From an uncultured Pseudomonadota bacterium (GTDB lineage Bacteria > Pseudomonadota > Gammaproteobacteria > Burkholderiales > Eutrophovitaceae), in the NCBI GenBank assembly GCA_937983055.1, contig CALJLA010000022.1, forward strand, positions 1 to 59,389: 59,389 nucleotides of DNA, given 5' to 3'. Positions 33,977 through 43,263 of the stretch are shown here, one piece after another (within the stretch, counting starts at the first letter, position 1; each line of letters opens with the position of its first letter). The notes beneath the pieces were generated by a model that saw only the letters and a program-made list of their open reading frames with translations, had not been told where the DNA came from and did no database searches. A program made the translations under genes and the position numbers.

Positions 33977-35038
33977 ATGGCCAGATCAGTCTTCAGCGGC
34001 ATTCGTTCCTCCTGTGTGGCAGGGGCGGTCCCGAAGGCAAGCGTCGACAACCTGACCGATCATGAGTTTTGCCCCATGGAGGATCGGAAAAAGATCGTCG
34101 CGCTGACAAAGGTAGCGAGCTACCGGAAGTCTCCGCCAGGGTTGTGTGCTTCGGACCTTTGCTTTGCCGCGGCCGACACCTTGCTCGCAGGCCTTGGAAC
34201 GCGCCGTGAGGACATCGATGCGATCGTATTTGCCACCATTACTCCGGATTACCGGGTCCCGTCGACTGCCTGCGTGCTTCAGCATCGTCTGCAGTGCCCT
34301 TCCAGTGTAATCGCGTACGACATCACGATGGGTTGTTCAGGATACATTGTCGGGCTCTATAACGCCTGCAGTCTCCTGAAGGGGGGGGGCTTGAAGCGCG
34401 TCTTGCTTTTGACGGGCGACACGCAGTCGAAGCTGTGCTACGAGGAGGACAAGAATGTCGTGTTCATTCTCGGCGATGGTGGAACCGCCACCCTTCTTGA
34501 GGCAGGCGACGCAAAGAGCGATACCGTCATCGAGGTAATGACTGACGGAGGGCGCTTCGAGAATCTTTATATTCCCGCCGGCGGATGCCGTCAGCCTTCT
34601 ACCGGGGAGACGCGGGAAGTCAGGGAGCAGCCGGATGGCGGTAAGCGTTCAGCCGAGCATCTTTACATGAATGGCATGGAGATTTTCAAGTTTTCGGTCA
34701 CGGACGTTGTGAAGACGTTAAGTAACTTCATGGAGGCGGAGAAGCTTTCCGCTGAGAACCTGGAATACCTTTTTCTGCACCAGGCAAACTGGTTCATGAA
34801 CGACAAAATCGCAAAGAAGCTCAAATTTCCGCAAGAAAAAGTACCTTACACCATTGAGTTCTACGGCAACACAGGCTCTGCTTCGATCCCGCTGACGATG
34901 GCGCACCAGTTCTCGACTAAGGCTCAATCAGGCAAACACCGATGCCTGCTCTCGGGGTTCGGAGTTGGATTGTCCTGGGGAGTGGCCAGCATGGTCCTCG
35001 AGGATGTTTATGCTCCGCCAATCGTGGAGGTGGCGTGA
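33977..35038 (+). CDS. 3-oxoacyl-ACP synthase III-like (KAS III)
   Basis: Condenses an acyl starter with malonyl-ACP. 353 residues with intact thiolase-fold triad: Cys120 in MGCSG, His268 in LHQAN, Asn298 in YGNTGSASIP. Other FabH-like blocks: IVFATITPDYRVPSTACVLQHRLQ, GDGGTATLLE, GRFENLYIPAGGCRQP. Shine-Dalgarno GGGAGG. Sits between the ACPs and FabD. The starter may be an unusual acyl group (glyceryl or sulfonate); KAS III-like enzymes in biosynthetic clusters can also act as acyltransferases to O or N. Confidence 0.9.
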   Translation: MARSVFSGIRSSCVAGAVPKASVDNLTDHEFCPMEDRKKIVALTKVASYRKSPPGLCASDLCFAAADTLLAGLGTRREDIDAIVFATITPDYRVPSTACVLQHRLQCPSSVIAYDITMGCSGYIVGLYNACSLLKGGGLKRVLLLTGDTQSKLCYEEDKNVVFILGDGGTATLLEAGDAKSDTVIEVMTDGGRFENLYIPAGGCRQPSTGETREVREQPDGGKRSAEHLYMNGMEIFKFSVTDVVKTLSNFMEAEKLSAENLEYLFLHQANWFMNDKIAKKLKFPQEKVPYTIEFYGNTGSASIPLTMAHQFSTKAQSGKHRCLLSGFGVGLSWGVASMVLEDVYAPPIVEVA

Positions 35039-35964
35039 GCGGTTCAGCGGTCTTTCTGTTCCCCGGCCAAGGTGCTCAGTTCGTGGGCATGGGGAAAAGC
35101 CTTTTTCAAGGAAATCCTTCGATCCGCTCGCTTTTCCAGGAAGCCTCAGAGGTCGTCAAAAAGGATCTTGCGCAACTGTGCTTCGAGGGACCCGAGACCG
35201 CACTTGTTCAGACCGATAACGCGCAACCGGCGATTACGCTGATCAATCTTGCGTGCCTGCAGTTGCTCCGCGAGGAAGGCATGGTGCCAACGGCTGCAGC
35301 AGGTCACAGTCTTGGGGAGTACGCGGCGCTCTGCGCGGCAGGCGTCTTTTCGTTCGCCGACACAATGCGTCTGGTGAGTATTCGCGGGAACGCAATGAAA
35401 CGGGCGGCCGAACGTCATCCGGGGGGTATGACCGCCGTTTTCGGACTTGACAGGGACGCACTCGTGTCGATTTGCGCCGAAGTCAAAGACGTTGGATCGG
35501 TCGAGGTGGCGAACGACAACTCGCCCGCGCAGGTAGTATTGACCGGCACCAAGGATGCCTTGGGCAAAGCCGCTGAGATGGCCAAAAAGCGGGGGGCAAA
35601 GCTATGCATTCCCTTGAAAGTGAGCGGGCCATGGCATAGTCGGTTCATGGCGGAGGCGGGTGAAGAACTGCGCCAGGCTCTGGCGGGGTGTGCGATTGGG
35701 CAACCTGCGATTCCAGTGATATCGAATGTTTCGGCCCGGGAACATTCCAATGACCCCAACCTAATTCGTGACAATCTCGTCAAACAGCTCGTCAGCCCGG
35801 TTCTATGGACCGATACGATGCGAGGATTCCTGAAACAAGGACACAGCCTGTATCTGGAGGTTGGGCCAGGAAAGGTACTCGCGGGCCTGATGCGCGACAT
35901 TGATCGGCAAGCCAGGATTGTCGGTGTTCAGCAGGCCGAAGACTTGTCAAAGCTCCGGGCCTAG
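35035..35964 (+). CDS. fabD: Malonyl-CoA:ACP transacylase
   Basis: Loads malonyl from CoA onto ACP. GTG start overlapping the KAS III stop; 309 residues. FLFPGQGAQFVGMG, catalytic Ser92 in AAGHSLGEYAAL, His201 in SGPWHSRFM, and VEVANDNSPAQVVLTG. A dedicated copy in this operon rather than in a fab operon, so it probably serves the two ACPs here. Confidence 0.93.
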   Translation: MSGSAVFLFPGQGAQFVGMGKSLFQGNPSIRSLFQEASEVVKKDLAQLCFEGPETALVQTDNAQPAITLINLACLQLLREEGMVPTAAAGHSLGEYAALCAAGVFSFADTMRLVSIRGNAMKRAAERHPGGMTAVFGLDRDALVSICAEVKDVGSVEVANDNSPAQVVLTGTKDALGKAAEMAKKRGAKLCIPLKVSGPWHSRFMAEAGEELRQALAGCAIGQPAIPVISNVSAREHSNDPNLIRDNLVKQLVSPVLWTDTMRGFLKQGHSLYLEVGPGKVLAGLMRDIDRQARIVGVQQAEDLSKLRA

Positions 35965-35988
35965 GCCGCGCGGTCCCGTTTGCACCGT

Positions 35989-37794
35989 ATGAAGACACTG
36001 GACGAGATTCGGAGGGAGATTCCCGGGTTCGCGTACAGTGATTATCTTCGTCACCTGAGCGCCGCTGAGAAAGCCGGTTCGAACGGCCGCCCCCTTCGCG
36101 TGGCGCTGCTGAGAAGTTACACGGTTGAGCCGATAGAGCCGATTCTCAAGGTGCACCTTCTGCTGGAGGGTTTTGCGCCTTCGATCTGGATCGGCGGGTA
36201 CAACCAGTACCGCCAGGAGATTCTCGACGCAGACAGTCCGCTGTATGAGATGCGCCCCGATGTTGTCCTGATAATGATCCGGCTGGAGGAGATCATGCCG
36301 GACTTCGTCGACGCGTACCCCTCCGTTCCGCGCGCAGATTGGGAGGACCGGGTAGCGGTGAAGGTTCAGGAGCTTGGAGATCTTATCGAGCGGGTTGAGA
36401 GAGGGTTGTCGGCTCAGGTTCTCGTGCAGAACATGGCGCTGCCCGATGGCGGCTATTTCGGAATAAACGACATTCAGAAAACCGATGGCCAGACGTACCT
36501 GATCCACAGATTCAATCAGAGCCTGGCGGCAGAGGTTTCTCGCAGAAGGGGCGTGTTCCTCTGGGATTTCGAGCGCCTCGTCAGCTCGATTGGATTCGAT
36601 AACCTTTATGATCCGAAGATGTGGTACGTGGCGAGGAACCCATTCCGGCAGTCTGCGTATCCTTCAATCGTTCAGGACCTGATGCGGTACATCCGAAGCG
36701 CATTGGGTCAGATAAAGAAATGCGTCGTCGTCGACCTTGATAACACCCTTTGGGGTGGGATCGTCGGAGAGGATGGAATCGAGGGGCTGCAACTTGGCCA
36801 CGACTACCCCGGAAACTGCTATCGGGATTTTCAGAAGGAGTTACTCAAGCTCTACCACCGCGGAATTCTCCTCGCGATCAACAGCAAGAACAACGAGGCG
36901 GACGCGTTGGAGGTTATCGATAACCATCCGGACATGGTCTTGCGTCGGCACCATTTTGCTGCCTTCCGCATCAATTGGCAGGACAAGGTCAGCAATCTGA
37001 AAGCCATCGCAAAGGACCTCAATATTGGAATCGATAGCATGGTCTTCTTGGACGACAATCCGAGGGAGTGCGAGCTTGTGCGACAACAGTGCCCAGAGGT
37101 GCAGGTCTTTTGCCTTCCCGCCAAGCCTTACCTGATTCCGCGCTCACTACACTCTGTGTCAGGCCTGGAGTGCATCAAACTGACAGAAGAAGATACTCAG
37201 AGAAGTGCGATGTACCAGGCCCAGCTCGCCAGGGGGCAGGCTGCATCCAGATATCAGGACCTTCAAGACTTCTGGCGAAGCCTGGAGATCGAGGTGGCGA
37301 TAGAACCAGCGCGCCCTCTGACCATTCCCCGGATTGCGCAGTTGACGCAACGAACAAATCAGATGAACCTGACGACTCGCAGGTACACCGAAGCCGAGGT
37401 AGAGTCGTTTCAAAGAGACCCGAATGGTCGGGTGTATTCAATCGCCGCGCGAGACAAGTTCGGCGACCACGGGATCATTGGCGCCATGTTCGTGCGATTG
37501 GACGGCAATGCCTGTCACATCGACAATTTCCTGATGAGCTGCCGTGTTCTGGGTCTGAATCTGGAACAATACGTGGTCGCTTACGCTGCAAAGATAGCGA
37601 AGCAGGCTAATGTCAGCACGCTGGTTGGCGAGTTCATCCCCACGGCAAAGAACAAGGTGGCGGCGGATATGTATCCAAAGTTGGGATTCAAGAAGGTTAA
37701 CGAGCAGTGCTTCTCGTTGGATCTGAAAGAGTCCTCTGTCCGGGCGCCGGAGCATATAAGACCAGGGTTGGGCGCCGTTTCACGGGCGAGGTAA
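35989..37794 (+). CDS. FkbH-like HAD-family glyceryl transferase with GNAT-like tail
   Basis: FkbH-type proteins transfer the glyceryl group from 1,3-bisphosphoglycerate to ACP and dephosphorylate it. 601 residues from ATG 35989: N-terminal SGNH-like half (LRVALLRSYTVEPIEPILKVHLLLEGF, VLIMIRLEEIMP), HAD core VVVDLDNTLWGG with Asp249/Asp251, INSKNNEADALEVI, VFLDDNPRECELV, and a C-terminal GNAT-like domain (IAQLTQRTNQMNLTTRRYTEAEV, DHGIIGAMFVR, FLMSCRVLG). The conserved cysteine of the family (SCRVLG) is present. It ends the operon. Confidence 0.9.
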   Translation: MKTLDEIRREIPGFAYSDYLRHLSAAEKAGSNGRPLRVALLRSYTVEPIEPILKVHLLLEGFAPSIWIGGYNQYRQEILDADSPLYEMRPDVVLIMIRLEEIMPDFVDAYPSVPRADWEDRVAVKVQELGDLIERVERGLSAQVLVQNMALPDGGYFGINDIQKTDGQTYLIHRFNQSLAAEVSRRRGVFLWDFERLVSSIGFDNLYDPKMWYVARNPFRQSAYPSIVQDLMRYIRSALGQIKKCVVVDLDNTLWGGIVGEDGIEGLQLGHDYPGNCYRDFQKELLKLYHRGILLAINSKNNEADALEVIDNHPDMVLRRHHFAAFRINWQDKVSNLKAIAKDLNIGIDSMVFLDDNPRECELVRQQCPEVQVFCLPAKPYLIPRSLHSVSGLECIKLTEEDTQRSAMYQAQLARGQAASRYQDLQDFWRSLEIEVAIEPARPLTIPRIAQLTQRTNQMNLTTRRYTEAEVESFQRDPNGRVYSIAARDKFGDHGIIGAMFVRLDGNACHIDNFLMSCRVLGLNLEQYVVAYAAKIAKQANVSTLVGEFIPTAKNKVAADMYPKLGFKKVNEQCFSLDLKESSVRAPEHIRPGLGAVSRAR

Positions 37795-37894
37795 CAATCT
37801 CCGGGCGGAAGAGTTTCAAGAGGGCGTGTTCTCCAGAGCAGCAGCAGAAGGCAAGGGCATGACCTCTGCGTGAGGAACTCTTTCGCGGAGGGGG

Positions 37895-39229
37895 CTACCT
37901 GGCTGCCATTCGGCTAGGCCGGGCATGGCGACCTTGCGCAGCGGCAGGAATGTTTAATGGCTCTCCTGCAGTGTGCGAGGCTGACCGGATTCTCGCCATT
38001 GCCGCAGCAAGGCCGAAATAAATCGTAAAAAGAACGGAGAAGCCCTGCGAGAGAAAGAATCCGGTCACCAGTAGCCCCGTGAAGCCCAGCACAAGAAGCG
38101 CCCCTAGCGCACGCTGGTCACGCGTTTCCGGTGCCTCTCCGCGCTGTGGCAATTTGCTGATTTCAGCAAATGTGCGAAGGCTTCGGATGATCATTAGAAG
38201 AAAAACTGTAAACCCGATCAAGCCAACATCGGCGGAAACCTGAAGGAACGAGTTGTGAGCAGCATGCCACGTTTGATACGTTCCGCCGGCGGCCAGGCGC
38301 GCATAGTAGCTTGCACTCGCGAAACAGTTGACGCCTACGCCAGTGAGGGGATTGGTTACTGTCAAATAGATCGCCTCCTTCCAAAGCGCCACTCTCCCAC
38401 CCTCGGAAGTCAGGTTGTAATCTTTCGACACATCGGTCAGCGTCTTATATCGATCTACGTCTACCTTGTCCTCCACGAGAAACCAGGTGGAGACAAGGGC
38501 CAGGGCGATAAGGACCTTGTAGGCCCTTCCAATCCCCGCTGTCTGCATAAAGAGCAAGACCAGCAATATCGCACCCAGTCCGAGCACGCCCCCTCTGGAG
38601 CTTGTGAGGAGGATCATGGCAATCGCGCTCAGGAAGGCGACTGTCGCTACGATTCTTTTCCATAGCCGTTCTGTGGAGCGCAGGAAATAGAGTGTCAGAG
38701 GAAAGAGCGAAACGAGGAGAAACGCGGTGTCATTGGGATCGAACATTTGACCAACAAGGCGGACGCGCTCACCGCCAATGGACTGCACCTGAAGAAGGCC
38801 CCCGAAAACGCTATACATCAGGGTGCAAAGACAGATGATCCACACAAAGCTCTTCAGGCGCTCAAACGTCGTTATCTGATAAACAAGTACACAGAAAAGC
38901 AGCACGTTTGGAAGGTAGTCATTGACGATACCTTCGTAGGCGAATCTTCTGTGATGCGCAAATGGAATTCCAAAAACCATGATGGCGAAGAAGAGCAGGT
39001 ACCGCTTCGCTTCGGTGGTGGTCAAGGCAGCTGAGAGCTCGTTGCGGCGGGCGCCGAAAACCATCGCGACAAGGGACAATAAAGTAAGTACCAGGGCAAG
39101 CCTGAATGGCTGAAGAACGGGCAGAAGATCCTGCGGACGGCCGAGTACGACAAAGGCGCACAAGAGAAATATCTTGAACGACAGGGTCGATGCCTTTGGA
39201 GGCGTGGCTAGCGTTTTGTCGGCACCCAT
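37895..39229 (-). CDS. O-antigen ligase/polymerase family membrane protein (Wzy/WaaL-like)
   Basis: Polymerises repeat units or ligates polysaccharide. From ATG 39229 (AGGGGAAG upstream) 444 residues with about ten membrane helices; the large periplasmic loop between about residues 270 and 330 holds SEGGRVALWKEAIYLTVTNPLTGVGVNCFASASY and HAAHNSFLQVSADVGLIGF, the typical R...W..A......p..G.G......H N.fl........G pattern. The start overlaps the preceding glycosyltransferase gene by 22 bases. Confidence 0.88.
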   Translation of the reverse strand: MGADKTLATPPKASTLSFKIFLLCAFVVLGRPQDLLPVLQPFRLALVLTLLSLVAMVFGARRNELSAALTTTEAKRYLLFFAIMVFGIPFAHHRRFAYEGIVNDYLPNVLLFCVLVYQITTFERLKSFVWIICLCTLMYSVFGGLLQVQSIGGERVRLVGQMFDPNDTAFLLVSLFPLTLYFLRSTERLWKRIVATVAFLSAIAMILLTSSRGGVLGLGAILLVLLFMQTAGIGRAYKVLIALALVSTWFLVEDKVDVDRYKTLTDVSKDYNLTSEGGRVALWKEAIYLTVTNPLTGVGVNCFASASYYARLAAGGTYQTWHAAHNSFLQVSADVGLIGFTVFLLMIIRSLRTFAEISKLPQRGEAPETRDQRALGALLVLGFTGLLVTGFFLSQGFSVLFTIYFGLAAAMARIRSASHTAGEPLNIPAAAQGRHARPSRMAAR

Positions 39230-40368
39230 GTCGTGTAAGTCTTCCCCTGAAGAAACCTGATCCACGCCAGTGCAATGGCCGCATTCACTATCAGGAACGT
39301 ACGCGCCGTTCCGGTTATCTTCGTCAACCAACTGCTACTTGATTGAAGCCCGGCGATCGCGGCGGTGATGACAATGATGGCCTGGATTGCGAGAGTCACC
39401 TTGAAGAAAGTGCTCGAACCGGCGAGCAGGACGTTCGATCCAAGAAGACCGACCAGAAAAAGAGGAACCAGCAAGCGGCAAAGCTTGTGGGACGCGATCT
39501 GGACAGAAAGGAAGCCGAATCTGAGGGGGTTCAATAGCTTCCGGTAACTTATGAGCGCGCGAATCGTGCGGCTGGTTATCCGTACCTGACGCTCAAACTC
39601 CCCTTTCGAGCTTCCTGCATTGCTTTCAAAGCAAACGGCTTCCTCCTCGAGAACGCCGCGCAACCCCTGCTGATTGATGGATAAAGGTGTGACGAGATCG
39701 TTAATATCGTGAGCCTGAAGGGGGGAGTAGAGTTCCTTGCGAATCGCAAAAATCGCGCCATCAGCCCCGATGAAGGTGCCAAATTATCCTTCCAGTTGCT
39801 TGGTGACGAACTCCATTTTTGAGTATAGACCCAAGGCACCGGTATCGGGCGCTGCCGTGACAGAACCGTACTGGGTCCAGCCGGTTACGAATCCGATGTC
39901 GCCCTGCTCAAACGGACGCACAAGTGCCCTCAACGCGCCTTCCGCATAGATGGAGTTGGCGTCTGAAAACACGATGATGCTGCCTTGGGCATCAGGTACC
40001 GCGAGATTAAGACACGCTGACTTGCCAATTCTCCCTGAAAAGTGGCGAAGTTGAACACCGTCCTCCTTGAAGTTCCGGACAAGCTCGTCTGTTCGGTCGC
40101 TCGATCCATCGGAAACAACGACAATCTCAAGCAGCTTCATCGGGTAGTCGAGGGAGAGCGTGTTCTCCAGTTTTCTCCGGATAACAGTTTCCTCGTTGTA
40201 GGCAGAGATTATCAGCGTAACGGGAGGCAGAACGGAGGCGACTCCATCTTTATCACGGGCTTTGCGAGGTACCAGCGATACAACTATCCACAGCAGAAGG
40301 GTGTATCCACCATATGCATAGCAGGTGCCGGCGAGAGAGAAGAAGAAAACAGCAGCTGCGACGGTCAT
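39208..40368 (-). pseudogene. Glycosyltransferase family 2, interrupted by an in-frame TAA
   Basis: One reading frame of 386 sense codons runs from ATG 40368 to 39208 with a single TAA at 39786-39784 after codon 194. Before the stop: N-terminal membrane helix (FFFSLAGTCYAYGGYTLLLWIVVSLV), GT-A core PPVTLIISAYNEETVIRRKLENTL, IVVVSDGSSDRTDELV, LNLAVPDAQGSIIVFSDANSIYAEGAL, KMEFVTKQLEG. After it, in the same frame: FGTFIGADGAIFAIRKELY, LVTPLSI.QQGLRG.LEEEAVCFE, QVRITSRTIRALISYRKLL and membrane helices. The two halves are each intact, so decay is recent, or it may be a sequencing error. Inferred polysaccharide backbone/side-chain transferase. Confidence 0.85.
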
Positions 40369-40545
40369 GCGGCGTTCATATCCGGTGGAAGAACCTTTTG
40401 ACCAGGCACGCGCAGGTCGTCGAGCAGGTCTGCATCGTGAGCCGCATGGTCGAGGGTCTTGCTGTGCGGCACTGGTTAGCAATGGCAAAGTTACCTGCTA
40501 TGGCTGGATTTCCTCGCACGTACACTCCGATGGCTCTGAGACTGA

Positions 40546-41577
40546 TCAGGTCGTCCGCCTGAATACCTGTTTCAGTCGTTCGACCCCCGTTACGTACTGA
40601 ATTACGTAGGGTAAGGCTTCGGGGAAGGGGAAGCGGCGCACCTTGTATCGATTATCCGCGCCGCTACGGTATTCCCGGGCGTTGGCATATCCGGGCTCTG
40701 CGACTACGGCACCAATAAACCCTTCACGGCGCAACACCGCAATTTCGCGAACGCCGAAGTCCTCCCAAAGTCCGTTGGGGTAGCAAAAGATGGGCACCGG
40801 GTTGCGCAACTCCTCGGTCAGGCGGGCCATGGAGGCGGTGATCTCCTCCTCCATCAGGTGCTGCTCGGTGCGGCTAAGTACAGGGTGGGTTACCGTGTGG
40901 GGTCCGAAAGACATGCCCATTCGCTCGCACTCGCGAGCCTGATCCCAGGACATGGCAGCGTACCTTCGGGGTGGCGATAGAGGTAAAGCTACTTCTGCTG
41001 CGTACGCAAGTCGTGCAATCGCGGCGTGTTTTTCGATATCCGGGACGCGCTTGCAGGCGTGTGTGAAGTGAGCCTTGGCTGCGTCCCGTTGCTGGCGATC
41101 TTCGATCGCATAGGTATGGAAATCATCATCGATACGCACCCGAAGCGCGTGTCGACGGGTTGTCTCGAACACGTGCTCTATCTGGTCCCACCACAACCAG
41201 AGCTTGCCATCCAGGAATCCTGTAGTTACGAAAGCGGTGACCGGGCAGTCGAATTCTGAGAACGCCGGAGCGGCAATAGCCGCCTGCTCAGCATAGCCGT
41301 CGTCAAGGGTAAATGCCACTGCACCTCTGGGTTGTTTCTCTCCGCTTTCCAGGCGCCTGAAGAGTTCGAGCAGGTCTACGACCTCAATGCGACGCTCTCG
41401 AAGGTAAGCCAGGGCGCTTCTGAGATGGGCGGCATCGTACCCGGCAATTGAATGGTCAGCGTCCGTAAAGCGATGCAACATGAAGATGGTCGCGCAGTCG
41501 CGCTGCACGTGCCGCAGCAGCGCCGGAAACTGCGGCCGCAATACGAGTCTCAGCAATGAAGATTTAATGAAGCTCAT
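40546..41577 (-). CDS. Polysaccharide deacetylase family protein
   Basis: NodB-like esterase. 343 residues; AVAFTLDDGY (NodB motif 1 with Asp-Asp), CPVTAFVTTGFL, MGMSFGPHTVTHPVLSR (H..TH zinc motif), PVPIFCYPNGLWEDF (motif 3-like). Probably removes acetyl from the exopolysaccharide. The first 30 residues are amphipathic without a clear signal. Separated from the pseudogene downstream by 177 bases. Confidence 0.9.
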   Translation of the reverse strand: MSFIKSSLLRLVLRPQFPALLRHVQRDCATIFMLHRFTDADHSIAGYDAAHLRSALAYLRERRIEVVDLLELFRRLESGEKQPRGAVAFTLDDGYAEQAAIAAPAFSEFDCPVTAFVTTGFLDGKLWLWWDQIEHVFETTRRHALRVRIDDDFHTYAIEDRQQRDAAKAHFTHACKRVPDIEKHAAIARLAYAAEVALPLSPPRRYAAMSWDQARECERMGMSFGPHTVTHPVLSRTEQHLMEEEITASMARLTEELRNPVPIFCYPNGLWEDFGVREIAVLRREGFIGAVVAEPGYANAREYRSGADNRYKVRRFPFPEALPYVIQYVTGVERLKQVFRRTT

Positions 41578-41937
41578 TCAGCCGGGTCTAGAGTGACTTG
41601 CCGGGCGATTGGTCCACGGTGACTGTGGAGACACTCGATCGTTGCGGAAGCGTGAATTGCGTGCTGCACGGCGAGGTTCATCTGATCAGGCCTTATCGGG
41701 TGGGAGCAATGACCCAACGAACATGAATTGACCGCTCCAGGCGGCGGCCCAGGGGATGGACAGGGCATCGCCGGGAACGAAAGTGCATGCCGGTAACCTG
41801 GGGACATATGGCTTGTTCCTGGATACTCATGTGCGCGCTAGAGGCGTATTTCCAAAGGCTGTGCGGTGGCAGCGAAGAATATAGGCGTTGCGCTTATCGA
41901 ATCGCTGACAAGGCAGTCAACAGTGTAAGAGCAAGGG
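41578..41937. other. Gap in the minus-strand polysaccharide block
   Basis: 360 bases between the DegT aminotransferase and the deacetylase; no gene with motif or ribosome-binding site. Possibly holds an internal promoter for the downstream three genes, which I cannot define. Confidence 0.4.
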
Positions 41938-43239
41938 TCATCTCAGCACAGCCAGAACAATCTTGTTCAACCGAAGCAGGTCGAGCTCCGAAAGATACCG
42001 ATGTGTGGGCAAGGTTACGGTTTCTTGTGCGCACGCCCCTGCGACCGGGAATGTTTTCGTTCCGGAGATCTTGCCTTTAAGCTCAGGAATCGCGTCGACA
42101 GACGCGGGATAAGCGGGCGCGATACCCAGCCCGTGAAGAGAACTTTCGTGCAGCAACGCCTGCCTCTTCGCGCTGTCGCGAATTCTGAGAGGAAAGCGGA
42201 GTAGGGCCAAAGGCTTGTCTGGGCATCGAATCGAGCCGTCGCGCTTGGGCCCGGACAACATCGTGATCCATTGAACGACTGCTTTCCGCCGCCCGGTCCG
42301 AAGGCTGTTCAGGGTGTCCTGCCAGTGTCTGGAGAGCCCTGCCTGGAAGGGTGACATTCTTCGCATTGGGAAGTCTGGCTCGAAGAGGGTCTCACCCAGC
42401 CTGAGAAAGGGAAGGCTTTTTGGAATCCAGAAGAGTCGAGGGTGAGCAAATATGGTCAGGACCAAGGCCTTTGTGATGATTTTCAAGAGACCTGTGGCTT
42501 CGTATCGAGGCAGACCGGCCTGCAACGCCGCCAGACGGTCGGCCAGGTCATCACGGTTCGTGAGAATCAGACCCCCTTCCACGAGCGACAGCGCCTTGCC
42601 GCGACCAAGGCTGAAGAAACCGACATCACCCAGGGTGCCCATCTGCACGCCATCCTGGGTTTCACCCATGGCTTGGGCCGCATCTTCCACGATCGAGACA
42701 CGTGGATCTGGAAAAAGTTTGCGTACCGCTGCAACGTCTGCTGGAACGCCGAACAGATGCGTTGGCACAACGGCAAGTATTCGATTGGAAGGCTGAGCGT
42801 GCAGGTCATCGTCCATACCCGGATGGGCAATTGAGCGAGCGGGAGTGGGCTCTCGGGTGATTGTCGATGGCGCATCGGCAATCGAAGCCTCTGCAGCGAG
42901 TTTCGCGAAATCGAAGTCGAAGTAATCTGGATGGATATCGCACATGCGCACTTTCAGCCCGGCTCGAACGATAGATGACGGCACGGAGTAGCATGTGAAG
43001 GCAGGAATAAGAACTTCGTCTCTGTCGGGGTGGAGTTCCCTGAGAGCCTCCAGAGTCAACGTCAATGCTGTCTTTCCCGACGACAGGAGAAAACAGTGCC
43101 GGACGCCAAAGTGAGCTTTTATCTCACGCTCGAAGCGATCCAGTTCCCGTTGGCCGGCAACGAGCCCAAGCAGTCCAGAGACGATATCCCGGAACCGAAT
43201 CGGGGCGGCTGCAGGAGGCAGGGTTCTTCCTATGCGCAT
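41938..43239 (-). CDS. DegT/DnrJ/EryC1/StrS-family aminotransferase
   Basis: PLP-dependent sugar aminotransferase, probably installs an amino group on a keto-sugar nucleotide. 433 residues. CFLLSSGKTALTLTLEAL, DEVLIPAFTCYSVPSSIVRAGLKVRMCDI, SIVEDAAQAMGETQDG (Asp of cofactor), FFSLGRGKALSLVEGGLIL (Schiff-base lysine). An insertion after residue ~120 (ASIADAPSTITREPTPARSIAHPGMDDDLHAQPSN) is unlike typical family members. 24 bases downstream of the FemAB gene, same operon. Confidence 0.9.
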   Translation of the reverse strand: MRIGRTLPPAAAPIRFRDIVSGLLGLVAGQRELDRFEREIKAHFGVRHCFLLSSGKTALTLTLEALRELHPDRDEVLIPAFTCYSVPSSIVRAGLKVRMCDIHPDYFDFDFAKLAAEASIADAPSTITREPTPARSIAHPGMDDDLHAQPSNRILAVVPTHLFGVPADVAAVRKLFPDPRVSIVEDAAQAMGETQDGVQMGTLGDVGFFSLGRGKALSLVEGGLILTNRDDLADRLAALQAGLPRYEATGLLKIITKALVLTIFAHPRLFWIPKSLPFLRLGETLFEPDFPMRRMSPFQAGLSRHWQDTLNSLRTGRRKAVVQWITMLSGPKRDGSIRCPDKPLALLRFPLRIRDSAKRQALLHESSLHGLGIAPAYPASVDAIPELKGKISGTKTFPVAGACAQETVTLPTHRYLSELDLLRLNKIVLAVLR

Positions 43240-43263
43240 GGACTGTTGGAAGCCCGGGTCAGA

